A DNA stretch of 64,000 nt from Helicobacter sp. (GTDB lineage: Bacteria > Campylobacterota > Campylobacteria > Campylobacterales > Helicobacteraceae). The notes beneath the pieces were generated by a model. It saw only the letters and a list, made by a program, of their open reading frames with translations. It did no database searches and was not told the DNA's origin. The position numbers and the translations under genes are program-made. Of this stretch, positions 36,298-46,236 are shown piece by piece (within the stretch, counting starts at the first letter, position 1; each line of letters starts with the position of its first letter). The stretch covers positions 227,816 to 291,815 of the forward strand of contig NZ_JALEIK010000038.1 in the NCBI RefSeq assembly GCF_022770205.1, in the 5' to 3' direction.

Positions 36298-37337
36298 ACT
36301 TCCCCTCTACTTTCAAACACTTCATAGGAGTCATAACCTAGATTTGCTAGCTCTTGTGCAATATCACAATTAAAAATACTAATTTCAAGCATTGTGATTT
36401 GTTCAATTTGTTGCAAAGTTTCTTGTCTGATGTTGTGCGGATTAAAAATCACTATCTCACTGATAAACTCACTATTGTATAAGGGATTGCTGTAAAATTC
36501 ATTGAGTGCAGATTGTATAAATTTTGCAGTTGTATTCACGCGTGAGAAATCATCTAAATCTTCATTGTTCTCGGTTTCTGTGTGTAGTTTTATGCCATCA
36601 TCTTCACTATCGCCTTTGAGCATTTCAATGAGCTTTTCATCATTTGCATCATTGTTTAAATCTACCTCTTCAATGTCGCTTAACTCTTCTTGCAAGTCTT
36701 TTGTAATATCTTCTTGTTGGATATCATCAACATCTTCGCTTAGGGAATTCCTAACAACTGCAAGCTCTGCGTCAATTTCGCTTTCAAGGACATAATACCC
36801 ACCAAATAATGCACCACAATTTTTTTTAGTGATTAGCATTGTGATATTAGAGTGTTGGAAGAGCACATAAAGTTTGCAATTCTCTTGAAAAGTATCTTTA
36901 GCAAGACGATAAAGGAGCAAAAAAGGTGAGATGATAAAATCTGCTCCTAGTTTTAAAAAACGCTTTTTAGTTTCTGCGATTCCTTCATTAGCAATAAAGA
37001 CAGACCAGTTATTGTCAAAGCGTTTATAAGTAATTTCAGAGCAATTTACACCAAAGTTTTTAAACTCACTTTCCTTATCAGTGCTTAAAACCCCTTGTAT
37101 GATAGAGCAAGGAAGGACAGAGGTGTAGGTAAAGGGATTTTTTGCGCGGATTTTTTGGATAAAGCGCACTGCCTGCATAGGAAGCTCGCCGGGGCTTGTG
37201 CGAAACTCTTTGCGTTGGCTAGAGATGAGTCTTCCGCTTTTGTAGAAATGTGTTGCAACATTGCAGGTTTTATGATCAATTGCAATGCCAACAATCACGG
37301 TTGAAAAAAGTGGGCGGATAAGCCTGCTAAGATTCAT
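36294..37337 (-). CDS. PilM/GspL-like protein with acidic insertion
   Basis: 347 aa, in the first position of an M-N-O-like trio. The N-terminal half begins VGIAIDHKTCNVATHFYKSG, resembling an actin-fold PilM. Residues ~195-260 form a very acidic stretch (for example DVDDIQQEDITKDLQEELSD), and the C-terminal part (SEIVIFNPHN) may close the fold. ATG 37337 follows GGGAGTTATT. PilM is the cytoplasmic partner of PilN; transformation (Cts) or pilus functions are possible but not shown here. Confidence 0.55.
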   Translation of the reverse strand: MNLSRLIRPLFSTVIVGIAIDHKTCNVATHFYKSGRLISSQRKEFRTSPGELPMQAVRFIQKIRAKNPFTYTSVLPCSIIQGVLSTDKESEFKNFGVNCSEITYKRFDNNWSVFIANEGIAETKKRFLKLGADFIISPFLLLYRLAKDTFQENCKLYVLFQHSNITMLITKKNCGALFGGYYVLESEIDAELAVVRNSLSEDVDDIQQEDITKDLQEELSDIEEVDLNNDANDEKLIEMLKGDSEDDGIKLHTETENNEDLDDFSRVNTTAKFIQSALNEFYSNPLYNSEFISEIVIFNPHNIRQETLQQIEQITMLEISIFNCDIAQELANLGYDSYEVFESRGEV

Positions 37338-37445
37338 AATAACTCCCAAGCTAAACTAGGTGCAATGATAAGCAATTTTGGCTTAAATAACAGACTTTTA
37401 CGCATAAATTCTAAAAAGCTCTATTTTAGATTCCATATTTTGTCC

Positions 37446-38213
37446 TTAATGGTGGTGGTGCATATTAGAGTGGTTATGGCTAGGATGAGTTGCGTCAATT
37501 TCCATATGTGCTTTATTAGCTATTTGAGGGTTTTGCAGAACTTCTATGCCCATTTGTATCATTAATATCCCAAACACGATGATTGCAAGGGCAGCAAGAT
37601 TCATTAAGATTTTTCTAAACTTTGGCTTATAAAACGCTGTGTTTGCAAGTAAGCCAAAAAGAAACACAGATGGCAATGTGCCAAGCCCAAAAACTAGCAT
37701 AATTAGCATTGCTTTTGGAATGCTAGCAAATCCGATTGTGCTAAAAAGGAAGGTATATACAAAGCCACAAGGGAGTAAGCCATTTAACACTCCTAGTAAA
37801 TACAAGCTAAAAGGCGTTTTAAGGCTTAGGGCTTTTTGGAATCTATTTTGATACCATTTAGAGTTTTGCAGGGAATGTTCCCAATGCTTTAAAAATGTAA
37901 TTCTTCCAAGCAAGGATAGCCCAGCTAGAATTGTCGCAACCCCAGCAGTTATAAAAAGCACTCCTTGTAGTGTGGCATTAAGATTAAACATATTGCCTAA
38001 CGCTCCAACAATTGCCCCTAAAAGCACATAAGTAGTAATCCGCCCTAGGCTATAAAGTGTGTGGTAAGCGATGAGTTGCCCCTTTTTTATAATGCTATGG
38101 TTTGTTAGCTTGCTGCTATAGGCTAACACGATTCCGCCACACATTCCAATGCAATGTCCAAAACCCCCTAAAAGGGCAATCATAAAAAGTCCAATTAAAT
38201 CTAAATGTTGCAT
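37446..38213 (-). CDS. TauE/SafE-family membrane protein with His-rich tail
   Basis: 255 aa, about six or seven membrane helices. Two half-repeats carry GHCIGMCGG (~residues 20-28) and NGLLPCGFVYTF (~144), the paired GxC/PCG pattern of the DsbD-like/SafE superfamily. The C-terminus is HPSHNHSNMHHHH, a likely metal-binding tail. Relatives are linked to copper/nickel handling and cytochrome oxidase assembly, but the substrate here is unknown. It lies 27 bases after cysS. Confidence 0.72.
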   Translation of the reverse strand: MQHLDLIGLFMIALLGGFGHCIGMCGGIVLAYSSKLTNHSIIKKGQLIAYHTLYSLGRITTYVLLGAIVGALGNMFNLNATLQGVLFITAGVATILAGLSLLGRITFLKHWEHSLQNSKWYQNRFQKALSLKTPFSLYLLGVLNGLLPCGFVYTFLFSTIGFASIPKAMLIMLVFGLGTLPSVFLFGLLANTAFYKPKFRKILMNLAALAIIVFGILMIQMGIEVLQNPQIANKAHMEIDATHPSHNHSNMHHHH

Positions 38214-38240
38214 ATTTTCCTTAATTTCTCAAATTAGATT

Positions 38241-39644
38241 CTATATTTTTTCCCACACACAGCCCTTTGGTGTATCCATTATGGCAATTCCTTTGTTGCG
38301 TAGTTCTTCTCTGATTTTATCTGCATTTTGAAAATCTTTTGCTTTTTTAAATTCTAATCTTTTTTCAATTAATTTTTCAATCTCTGTTTTTAAGTCCTCA
38401 CTTACACCAAGTTTAAAATATTCAAAGCAATCTTTAAGCCCGATTCCTAGCACCCTTCTTACAAGCTCTAAATTCCCATAGATTTGTGGAATCTTATCCT
38501 TTTGCTTAGAATCTAATTGCTCATTAGCACTTGTTATAAAATCATCTAGCACGCTTAGGGCTTTTGAAATATTTAAATCATCGTTTAACGCCACCAAAAA
38601 CGCTGTTTTAAACGCATTATCTAAGGAAGTTGGAATCTTTTTTAAAGAAAGCATAGCAAGGCGTTTTTTTAAGCGATACAAGCGGTCAAGCCGCTTTTTA
38701 GACGCTAGCAAATCCTCTTCAGCAAAGTTTAATCCAGCCCTATAATGCGTGCTTAAAAGGTAGAATCGCAAAACTTCTCCGTCATAATTTGCAAGAGCGT
38801 CTTTAATAAAAAAGCTATTGCCCAAAGATTTTGCCATTTTTTCGCCATTGATGGTAACAAAGCCATTGTGCATCCAATATTTTGCTAGTGTTTGATTCTC
38901 TGCACAGCGCGTTTGACAGGCTTCATTTTCGTGATGGGGAAAGAGTAAATCCGCCCCCCCTCCGTGAATATCAATAGCATAATCCCCTTTAAGTGCTAAA
39001 TGCTCTTTAATCATCGCACTGCATTCTATGTGCCAGCCCGGACGCCCCTTGCCAAAAGGGGAATCATAGCCTATATCACCGATTCCTTTGTAGCTTTTCC
39101 AAAGTGCAAAGTCTTTGCCATCTTGTTTTTGTTCGCTATTTTGCACGCGACTTTGGGATTCTAACTCTGCAATTCTGCCGCTTAAATTGCCATATTCTCT
39201 ATCTTTGCTAACAGAGAGATACACATCGCCATTTGGCGTTTGGTAGGCGATTTTCTTGTCTAACAAGTTTTGAATCATTGCAAACATTGCTGTAAGATTC
39301 TCTGTTGCTTTTGGTTCAATATCAGCGCGCATTACGCCAAGTGCTTGCATTTCATCTAAATAACGCTTGGTGTAAGTTTGCGTGATTTCTTCAAGGGAGC
39401 AATTGCTTTGTGTGGCTTTATTAATGATTTTATCATCAATATCAGTGAAATTTTTTGCAAAAATAACTTTATAACCATTTTCTCTTAACACACGGCGGAG
39501 CAAATCAAAGACAATCGCACTTCTTGCGTGTCCTAAATGGGAGTCATCATACACGGTTGGTCCGCACACATAAATCCGCACTTCATTGGGAATTATAGAT
39601 TTAAATTCTACCTTTTCTTTTTTGTGGCTATCATAGATTTTCAT
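38241..39644 (-). CDS. cysS: Cysteinyl-tRNA synthetase
   Basis: Charges tRNA-Cys; 467 aa. CGPTVYDDSHLGHAR (HIGH site ~30-45), zinc ligands Cys in VYVCG, CSAMI and the HHENE pair, and KMAKS (KMSKS site ~267). Two adjacent ATGs (39647, 39644) follow AAAGAGAA; the second is better spaced. Confidence 0.95.
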   Translation of the reverse strand: MKIYDSHKKEKVEFKSIIPNEVRIYVCGPTVYDDSHLGHARSAIVFDLLRRVLRENGYKVIFAKNFTDIDDKIINKATQSNCSLEEITQTYTKRYLDEMQALGVMRADIEPKATENLTAMFAMIQNLLDKKIAYQTPNGDVYLSVSKDREYGNLSGRIAELESQSRVQNSEQKQDGKDFALWKSYKGIGDIGYDSPFGKGRPGWHIECSAMIKEHLALKGDYAIDIHGGGADLLFPHHENEACQTRCAENQTLAKYWMHNGFVTINGEKMAKSLGNSFFIKDALANYDGEVLRFYLLSTHYRAGLNFAEEDLLASKKRLDRLYRLKKRLAMLSLKKIPTSLDNAFKTAFLVALNDDLNISKALSVLDDFITSANEQLDSKQKDKIPQIYGNLELVRRVLGIGLKDCFEYFKLGVSEDLKTEIEKLIEKRLEFKKAKDFQNADKIREELRNKGIAIMDTPKGCVWEKI

Positions 39645-39675
39645 CATTTCTCTTTTTTGCAAAAATAAAGTCTAA

Positions 39676-39681
39676 AGTATA
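39676..39681 (-). promoter_or_regulatory. Probable cysS -10 box (extended TGCTATACT)
   Basis: The minus strand reads TTGCTATACT about 32 bases before the cysS ATG. It may drive cysS, the TauE-like gene and the PilMNO-like trio together. Confidence 0.45.
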
Positions 39682-39737
39682 GCAAAATTTAAATTTAGTA
39701 ACATTTGCTTATAAAATTAAATTAAACATTAAAGCGA

Positions 39738-39743
39738 TAAAAT
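39738..39743 (+). promoter_or_regulatory. Possible hisD -10 box (TAAAAT)
   Basis: AGCGATAAAATAC about 22 bases before the hisD ATG, giving a short leader of roughly 15 bases with AAAGGATT in it. Confidence 0.35.
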
Positions 39744-39764
39744 ACACAGCCTAAAGGATTTAAA

Positions 39765-41081
39765 ATGATTGCCCTATTAAAGAGTAATGATAGTGATTTT
39801 GCAAAAAGTTTTGAAAGACTTTTAATGCGTGGCGCAATGGATATTAGCAATGTAGAAGGGCGTGTTAAAGAATTGCTTAATGCGATTAAAACGCAAGGGA
39901 GTAAAGCAGTGATTGCGCAAGTGGAACGCTTTGATAATTGGAATCCAAAAAGCTTTTTGGAGCTTAAAATGACGCAACAAGAAATGGAATGTGCGTACCA
40001 TCATTTAGATTCCAACTTAAAGCACGCATTAGAGCTTGCATACCAGCGCATTTACGCCTTCCACGCAAAGCAAAAGCCAAAAACTTGGCTAGACTTTGAA
40101 GAAAATGGTAACATTTTAGGGCAAAAAGTTACTCCAGTGGAGCGTGCAGGGCTTTATATCCCCGGTGGAAAAGCGGCTTATCCTAGCTCGCTTTTAATGA
40201 ATGCCATTCCAGCACTTGTAGCAGGAGTTAAAGAAATCGTTGTTTGCACGCCAACCCCAGAGAATAAGCCCAATACACTTTTGCTTGCAGCAATGTATCT
40301 TTGTGGGATTAAAGAAGCGTATAAAATCGGCGGGGCAAGTGCGATAGGCACGCTTGCTTATGGAGTTAGTGGAAAAGATGGAATCCAAAAAGTAGATGTG
40401 ATTACAGGACCAGGGAATATCTATGTGGCGACTGCAAAAAAACTTGTGTTTGGAGAAGTTAATATTGATATGATTGCAGGACCAAGTGAGATTGGAATCT
40501 TGCATAGTAAGGGGGGAAATGTGGATTATGTTGCGTGGGACTTGCTCTCACAAGCTGAACACGATGAGATGGCAAGCTCGCTTTTAATCACTACAAATGC
40601 AGAGTTTGCAAATGCTGTTGCAAAGCGTATTGATGAGCTTTTAAAAGACTTGCCACGCAAAGACATTGCAGAAAAATCCATTAAGGAGCGTGGTGCAATT
40701 ATCATCGCCAAAGACTTAGAGGAGGCAGTGGAATTAATGAATAAAATCGCCCCAGAGCATTTAGAAGTGCTTGTGGAGAATCCTTTAGAGATTTTGCCAA
40801 AGATTAAGCACGCAGGGGCAATTTTCATCGGCGAAAACACGCCTGAACCCATAGGGGATTATATTGCAGGACCAAATCATACTTTGCCAACAGGTGGCAG
40901 TGCGAAGTTTTTCTCTCCGCTATCCACAGAGCATTTTATGAAAAAGAGTTCTATCATTTCTTTTTCAAAACTTGGCATCACACAATTAGGCAGAGAATGT
41001 GGAATCCTAGCTCATACAGAAGGGTTAGATGCGCATAAAAATGCAGTCTTAGTGCGATTAAATTTAAACAACAAGGAATAA
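39765..41081 (+). CDS. hisD: Histidinol dehydrogenase
   Basis: The last two oxidations of histidine synthesis; 438 aa. RAGLYIPGGKAAYPSSLLM (~127-145), DVITGPGNIYVATAKK (~212), GPSEIGILHS (zinc/active site ~240), and LPTGGSAKFFSPL near the end. The rest of the his pathway is not clustered here apart from hisIE at 49927. It is followed after 2 bases by the DUF2018-like gene. Confidence 0.96.
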   Translation: MIALLKSNDSDFAKSFERLLMRGAMDISNVEGRVKELLNAIKTQGSKAVIAQVERFDNWNPKSFLELKMTQQEMECAYHHLDSNLKHALELAYQRIYAFHAKQKPKTWLDFEENGNILGQKVTPVERAGLYIPGGKAAYPSSLLMNAIPALVAGVKEIVVCTPTPENKPNTLLLAAMYLCGIKEAYKIGGASAIGTLAYGVSGKDGIQKVDVITGPGNIYVATAKKLVFGEVNIDMIAGPSEIGILHSKGGNVDYVAWDLLSQAEHDEMASSLLITTNAEFANAVAKRIDELLKDLPRKDIAEKSIKERGAIIIAKDLEEAVELMNKIAPEHLEVLVENPLEILPKIKHAGAIFIGENTPEPIGDYIAGPNHTLPTGGSAKFFSPLSTEHFMKKSSIISFSKLGITQLGRECGILAHTEGLDAHKNAVLVRLNLNNKE

Positions 41082-41083
41082 AA

Positions 41084-41350
41084 ATGGATCATCTTTTAGA
41101 AGGTTTGCCGCAAGAAAAATGGATAGATATTATTTTCAATGCTTCGCGTGGGCTTGCAACAAGGGAGCTTACAAAAATGCTAGAAAAACAAGCAGCGATG
41201 GAGGTGTTGCTAGAAAAGCGCTTAGGGGAAATGTGGGAAGAGGAACTTGCATATCTCCAAAAGAGTGAAGAATGCTCTGAGGAAATCCATCGCAAAACAC
41301 AGGATTTAGCCATTATTTCTATGCAAGATATTTTGACGCAAAACGAGTAG
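41084..41350 (+). CDS. DUF2018 (HP0242-like) helical protein
   Basis: 88 aa, all-helical, acidic. It matches H. pylori HP0242 in size and in order (before an HP0241-like gene and the prenyl synthase). HP0242 forms an intertwined four-helix dimer of unknown role; that is recalled, not visible here. It begins 2 bases after hisD. Confidence 0.75.
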   Translation: MDHLLEGLPQEKWIDIIFNASRGLATRELTKMLEKQAAMEVLLEKRLGEMWEEELAYLQKSEECSEEIHRKTQDLAIISMQDILTQNE

Positions 41351-41351
41351 T

Positions 41352-41810
41352 ATGCGCATTATTGTTACGCTAATTTTTACTTCATTTTTTAGCGCAATTT
41401 GTGGAATCGCATTGCTTTTTGCACCGCCTGAGTGGAAGGCGCAAAAGTTTATTGAGCTTAAAAAAGATGAGTTTTATGTCTTAACACTTCAAGCAGATGC
41501 TACACAAAAGACATTGTTTTTTCGCTGGACTTTGTTAAAAAATAAAGGTTTAGTGGTGCATTTAAATTACGATTCTTTTCCCCATCAATTCATTCTTTAT
41601 CAAGATTATCAGCGTGCTTGCTATGAGATTCCTTTATGGAAGGCAGAGCAGCGTTATTACACAAGAGAGCCGTTTTTTATGCTGTGTTTTAAGGATTATC
41701 ATCGTGCAAAAAAGATTGCAACGCTGAAGTTTTATATTTATGAAGGAAGCAGGGATTTTAAGATTATAAATGAAAGGAAGGTGTTAAATGGTGGCTTTAA
41801 CACATATTGA
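41352..41810 (+). CDS. HP0241-like protein, possible periplasmic
   Basis: 152 aa with a hydrophobic N-terminus (residues ~3-25) that looks like a signal anchor, then a beta-rich sequence with paired aromatic residues (YVLTLQADATQKTLFFRWTL). No known motif. It overlaps the next gene by 23 bases and follows the DUF2018-like gene by one. Confidence 0.6.
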   Translation: MRIIVTLIFTSFFSAICGIALLFAPPEWKAQKFIELKKDEFYVLTLQADATQKTLFFRWTLLKNKGLVVHLNYDSFPHQFILYQDYQRACYEIPLWKAEQRYYTREPFFMLCFKDYHRAKKIATLKFYIYEGSRDFKIINERKVLNGGFNTY

Positions 41811-42708
41811 AGCAAAGGTGCAAGAGTTTTTAAAAGAACTAGATTCTCCTTTGGTTTTAAATCTTAGCAAGCATCTCCAAAGGGGTAAAATGCTCCGCTC
41901 AAAACTTGCTTTAAACATTGCTGGGGAGAGTGAAGAGAGTGTGCGATTGTGTGCGATTATTGAGATGATACAAAGTGCAAGTTTGCTGCACGATGATGTG
42001 ATTGATGGCGCAACCACAAGGCGTAATAAACCCTCTATCAATGCGCTTTTTGGTAATAAAAATGCGATTATGTTGGGCGATGTGCTGTATTCTAAAGCAT
42101 TTAGCGAACTCACTTATTTTGCAAAGGATTATCCACAAATCCCACGCATTGTAGCAAATGCAGTCACTACGCTTGCAATAGGTGAGATGGAAGATGTGGC
42201 ATTAACAAGTGCATTTAATTTTGATGAGGGAAAATATTTAACAATGATAGAACACAAAACCGCAGCCCTTATTGAAGCCACAGCCTATGCGGCGGCATTT
42301 TTAGCAGGCAAAGATAAAAAAGACGCAAAAGGATTCCAAGTTTATGGACGAAGTCTTGGGGTTGCGTTTCAAATTATTGATGATGTGCTAGATATTGTTT
42401 CAGATTCTAAAACACTAGGAAAGCCAACCTTAAGTGATTTTAAAGAGGGAAAAACAACGCTACCTTATTTGTATTTGTATCCTACCTTAGATGAAGTAGG
42501 AAAGGCACGCTTATGCAATGCCTTTGGTAAAGATTTAGAAAAAGAGGAACAAGAGTGGATTTTGACGCAATTGCAAGCAAGTGGTGCGGTTCAAAAGAGT
42601 CTAGAGCTTGCAAGGCATTTTGGCAAAATGGGTGTTGAAGCAATTGCTAATCAATCTTGTGATACACTCATTGAAATTATGCACGCAATGATAGAGCGAG
42701 ATTTTTAG
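41788..42708 (+). CDS. ispB: Polyprenyl diphosphate synthase
   Basis: Builds the long isoprenoid chain (quinone side chain); 306 aa. The first Asp-rich motif LLHDDVIDGATTRR (~65-78) and second LGVAFQIIDDVLD (~190-203) are intact. Small residues ahead of the first motif (IQSASLLHDDV) suit long products. ATG 41788 follows AAGGAAGGTGTTAA. Product length cannot be read from sequence. Confidence 0.9.
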   Translation: MVALTHIEAKVQEFLKELDSPLVLNLSKHLQRGKMLRSKLALNIAGESEESVRLCAIIEMIQSASLLHDDVIDGATTRRNKPSINALFGNKNAIMLGDVLYSKAFSELTYFAKDYPQIPRIVANAVTTLAIGEMEDVALTSAFNFDEGKYLTMIEHKTAALIEATAYAAAFLAGKDKKDAKGFQVYGRSLGVAFQIIDDVLDIVSDSKTLGKPTLSDFKEGKTTLPYLYLYPTLDEVGKARLCNAFGKDLEKEEQEWILTQLQASGAVQKSLELARHFGKMGVEAIANQSCDTLIEIMHAMIERDF

Positions 42709-42728
42709 TAAGATTGTTAGGCGGAAGT

Positions 42729-44060
42729 ATGGAATATTATCTTTTAAGTTATTCTCATAAAAATACGGATATTAGCACGCGTGAGAAGTTGAGTTTAGAT
42801 ACAAAAAACCCAAAAACTGCAAAGTTTTTAAAAGATTTAGTGGAAAATAAGTGCATTACAGAAGCAGTGATTTTATCCACTTGTAATCGCATAGAATTTA
42901 TTTTAAATGTCCAAAATACGCAACAAGCAGAAGCATTTTTATTAGAGAAGTTAAGTGTTTTATCTGGGATTGCAATAGAGAGCTTAAAGAAGCGCGCAGA
43001 TAGCTATGAAAATCTAAGTGCTATCCATCATCTCTTTAGTGTGGCAAGTTCATTGGATAGTCTAGTTGTAGGAGAAACACAAATTGCAGGGCAGCTTAAA
43101 AATGCGTTTAAATTTTCTTATGAAATTGGCTGTTGCGGGTTGTATCTTTCGCGTGCGATGCATTATGCTTTTCGGTGTGCTGCAAGTGTGAGAAATTCTA
43201 CAAGCATTTCACAAAATTCTGTGTCTGTGGCAAGCACAGCAGTAGCAAAGGCAAAGGCTATTTTAGGCAGTCTTGATGGTAAAGAAGCATTAGTGATTGG
43301 GGCTGGGGAGATGAGTGCGATTTGTGCAAAACATCTAGTGAGCGCAAATTGTGCAGTGGTTTTAATGAATCGTGATTTGCAAAATGCAGAAAATGTTTGC
43401 AAGAGTGTGCTTGAAGTCAATCCGTATGCTAAGATTAGGGCGGAGAGTTTTAAAGATGTGGGCAAATACATCAATACGATTTCGCTTCTCTTTAGTGCCA
43501 CAGGTGCTCCCCACACAATTATCACTGCAGATATGGTGGAGCAAAAAGATTCCAAGCGTTATTGGTTTGATTTAGCAATGCCGCGTGATATTGCGCCTAA
43601 TATTGCTAAAGAGCATAGGAATGTGCAAATTTTTGCTGTGGATGATTTAGAAGATATTGTGCGCAAAAATCTAGCCTTAAGAGAGGAGCAGGCACGCATT
43701 GCTTATGGAATTGTAGGGCGTTCTACGCAAGAGTTTTTTAGTTGGTTGCAAACACTAAATGTGGAGCCGCTTATTAAAACTATCCGCACTCTAGCAAAAG
43801 ATTCCGCTTTAAAAGAGTTGCAAAAAGGAATCACTAAGGGTTATTTGCCAAAAGATTATGAAAAGAATATTGAAAAGACTTTGCATAATGCTTTTAATGT
43901 GTTTTTGCACGATTTAACATTGAATTTAAAATCTGTGGCAAACACTCCAAAGGCTGATAGTGTTGTTGAGAGTTTGCGTTTTTTATTTGGTTGGGATTCT
44001 GAAGATAAAATGTTAGAATCCTATAAATGCGAATACGCACAAGATAAAGCCCTATCTTAA
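42729..44060 (+). CDS. hemA: Glutamyl-tRNA reductase
   Basis: Starts tetrapyrrole synthesis by reducing Glu-tRNA; 443 aa. Catalytic Cys in [10 protein letters not shown] (~residue 50), [17 protein letters not shown] region, NADPH site [10 protein letters not shown] (~185). ATG 42729 is used after GGCGGAAGT; the frame opens 15 bases earlier. hemC lies two genes downstream in the same run. Confidence 0.95.
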   Translation: MEYYLLSYSHKNTDISTREKLSLDTKNPKTAKFLKDLVENKCITEAVILSTCNRIEFILNVQNTQQAEAFLLEKLSVLSGIAIESLKKRADSYENLSAIHHLFSVASSLDSLVVGETQIAGQLKNAFKFSYEIGCCGLYLSRAMHYAFRCAASVRNSTSISQNSVSVASTAVAKAKAILGSLDGKEALVIGAGEMSAICAKHLVSANCAVVLMNRDLQNAENVCKSVLEVNPYAKIRAESFKDVGKYINTISLLFSATGAPHTIITADMVEQKDSKRYWFDLAMPRDIAPNIAKEHRNVQIFAVDDLEDIVRKNLALREEQARIAYGIVGRSTQEFFSWLQTLNVEPLIKTIRTLAKDSALKELQKGITKGYLPKDYEKNIEKTLHNAFNVFLHDLTLNLKSVANTPKADSVVESLRFLFGWDSEDKMLESYKCEYAQDKALS

Positions 44061-44074
44061 GCTTAAGGAAAACT

Positions 44075-45826
44075 ATGCGATTTTCAAAAATCTTTATTCC
44101 CACCTTTAAAGAAGCCCCAAAAGATGTGGTGTTAAAAAGCCACGAATATTTAGTGCGTGGTGGATTTATTCAGCAAATTGGAAGTGGGATTTATCATTTT
44201 TTGCCGCTTGGAAAGCGCGTTTTGGATAAAATTAAAAGCATTGTGAAAGAGGAAATGGACAAAGCTGGAGCAAATGAAGTGGCTTTAGGCTTTGTAACGC
44301 CTGCTAGCCTTTGGCAAAAGAGTGGGCGCTATCAGCGTTATGGCAAGGAATTATTGCGCTTTAATGACAGAAAAGATAATGCCTTTGTGCTAGGTCCAAC
44401 GCACGAAGAATCCGTTACAGAGCTTGTTAGAGCAAATGTTAAGAGTTACAAGCAATTGCCCTTGCATCTCTATCAAATGAATATTAAATTCCGTGATGAA
44501 ATGCGCCCACGCTTTGGGCTTATGCGTGCGCGTGAGTTTATTATGAAAGATGGATATAGTTTTCATTCTAGTTTTGAAGATTTAAAGCGTGAATTTGATT
44601 TGATGGAACAAACTTATAGCAAGATTTTTTCAAGGCTTGGATTAGATTTTCGTGCTGTGTTTGCAGATAGTGGTGCCATTGGTGGAAGTGGAAGCAAAGA
44701 ATTTATGGTGCTTGCAAAGAGTGGCGAGGATACGATTTGCGTGTGTGATACTTGTCAATATGGAGCAAATTTAGAAGCAGCAACGCGCAAGCAAGTGATG
44801 CCAAGCACTGATGCGCCACAAGCAGAATTTGCTAAGTTTCATACACCGGGCATTACAAGTATAGAAGCTCTAGCAGATTTTTTTAAAATCACTCCGTTTT
44901 GGACATTAAAGGCAGTGGTAAAAAGAGCGATTTTTGATGAAGGAAGAAGTGCATTGGTGTATTTTTTCTTGCGTGGAAGTGATGTGCTAAACCCAATAAA
45001 GGCTCTAAATGCCATTGTAGGAGCAAATGAATTGGTAGAAGCTAGCCAAGAAGAGATTAAGGAAGTGGGATTGATTCCGGGCTTTATTGGTCCTTTTGCG
45101 TTGCGGAATCTCACAAATAGTCCTTACATTTACTTTGATAAAGAATTGCAAGATGCAAAGAGTCTGATTTGTGGAGCAAATGCGTTAGATTATCACTTTG
45201 TGGGTGTGGATTTAAGCACTTTTGAAGGCTTGGAGTATAAAGATTTAATAGAAGTGCAAGTGGGGGATTTATGCCCTGTGTGCGGAGTGAGTAAGGGGGG
45301 GGAGTTGTATTTTACTAAAGGCATTGAGGTGGGGCATATTTTTCAGCTAGGTACAAAGTATTCTAGTGTGATGGACGCAACATTTTTAGATGAAATGGGT
45401 AAGGCGCAACCCTTTGTTATGGGCTGTTATGGGATTGGAATCTCAAGGCTTCTCTCGGCTATCATTGAACAGCATCACGATGAAAAGGGAATGCTTTGGA
45501 CGCAAGCAACAACGCCTTTTAGCGTGGATATTATGGTATCAAATATTAAAGATTCCGCGCAATTAGAAATGGGTGAAAAAATTTATACAGCCCTAAGTGC
45601 AGAAGGGATTGAATGCTTGCTTGATGATAGGGGGGAACGCTATGGGGCAAAGATTGCAGACTTTGAATTAATCGGCTTGCCTTTTGGAATTATTGTTGGA
45701 AAAGGACTTGAAAAAGGTGAGATTGAGTTTGTAAGGCGTAAGGATTTAAGTAAGCAAGTGCTAAAGGTTTCAGATTTTAGGGCACTTATTGCAGGGCTTA
45801 AAGAATGGATTAGCAAATGCCATTAA
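44075..45826 (+). CDS. proS: Prolyl-tRNA synthetase
   Basis: Charges tRNA-Pro; 583 aa, with the long editing insertion. Class II motif 1 [20 protein letters not shown], motif 2 [20 protein letters not shown] editing domain (~225-380), motif 3 [11 protein letters not shown] (~450) and a C-terminal anticodon domain. An eight-G run (45295-45302) lies in frame and does not disturb it. It overlaps fxsA by 10 bases. Confidence 0.96.
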   Translation: MRFSKIFIPTFKEAPKDVVLKSHEYLVRGGFIQQIGSGIYHFLPLGKRVLDKIKSIVKEEMDKAGANEVALGFVTPASLWQKSGRYQRYGKELLRFNDRKDNAFVLGPTHEESVTELVRANVKSYKQLPLHLYQMNIKFRDEMRPRFGLMRAREFIMKDGYSFHSSFEDLKREFDLMEQTYSKIFSRLGLDFRAVFADSGAIGGSGSKEFMVLAKSGEDTICVCDTCQYGANLEAATRKQVMPSTDAPQAEFAKFHTPGITSIEALADFFKITPFWTLKAVVKRAIFDEGRSALVYFFLRGSDVLNPIKALNAIVGANELVEASQEEIKEVGLIPGFIGPFALRNLTNSPYIYFDKELQDAKSLICGANALDYHFVGVDLSTFEGLEYKDLIEVQVGDLCPVCGVSKGGELYFTKGIEVGHIFQLGTKYSSVMDATFLDEMGKAQPFVMGCYGIGISRLLSAIIEQHHDEKGMLWTQATTPFSVDIMVSNIKDSAQLEMGEKIYTALSAEGIECLLDDRGERYGAKIADFELIGLPFGIIVGKGLEKGEIEFVRRKDLSKQVLKVSDFRALIAGLKEWISKCH

Positions 45827-46236
45827 TTCTAGGCTTTTTATATCTTTTCTTAGAAGTGCTTGCAAGCTATGAGGTTATTGGAATTATTGGCGTTTTAGGT
45901 TTTGTGCTAGAGATTATTGTTACAGCGTTTTTTGGATTCTTTATTTTGGTCAATTTTCGTTTATTTTTAGGCGATGCTCTAATGCGTGTTAGAGATAGGC
46001 AGTTAAGTTATGAAGCCTTTGTGGGTTCAAATCTTTTTAGAATTTTAGGGGCAATTTTATTAATTTTGCCCGGAGCTTTGACAGATATTATTGGAATCTT
46101 AATGCAGTTTAGCGCAATTGGTTTTTTATTTGTTAAGCCTTTTGTTAGAACAATGGAATCCAATGCTTCAAGCAATCAAGAGTTTAGGAGAAGTGAAATT
46201 ATAGATGTGGAAGTGGTTGAAAAGGATAAAAAATAA
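45817..46236 (+). CDS. fxsA: FxsA-family membrane protein
   Basis: 139 aa with several hydrophobic segments filling residues ~1-110 ([29 protein letters not shown]) and a polar tail. FxsA is associated with phage exclusion in E. coli when overproduced; its normal role is unclear. It overlaps proS by 10 and hemC by 1 base. Confidence 0.85.
   Translation: MPLILGFLYLFLEVLASYEVIGIIGVLGFVLEIIVTAFFGFFILVNFRLFLGDALMRVRDRQLSYEAFVGSNLFRILGAILLILPGALTDIIGILMQFSAIGFLFVKPFVRTMESNASSNQEFRRSEIIDVEVVEKDKK

Noticed and set aside
45295-45302. Eight-G run in proS as a phase switch
   Set aside because: The frame is intact over a full-length essential gene and the tract is much shorter than the 13-14 G/C tracts.
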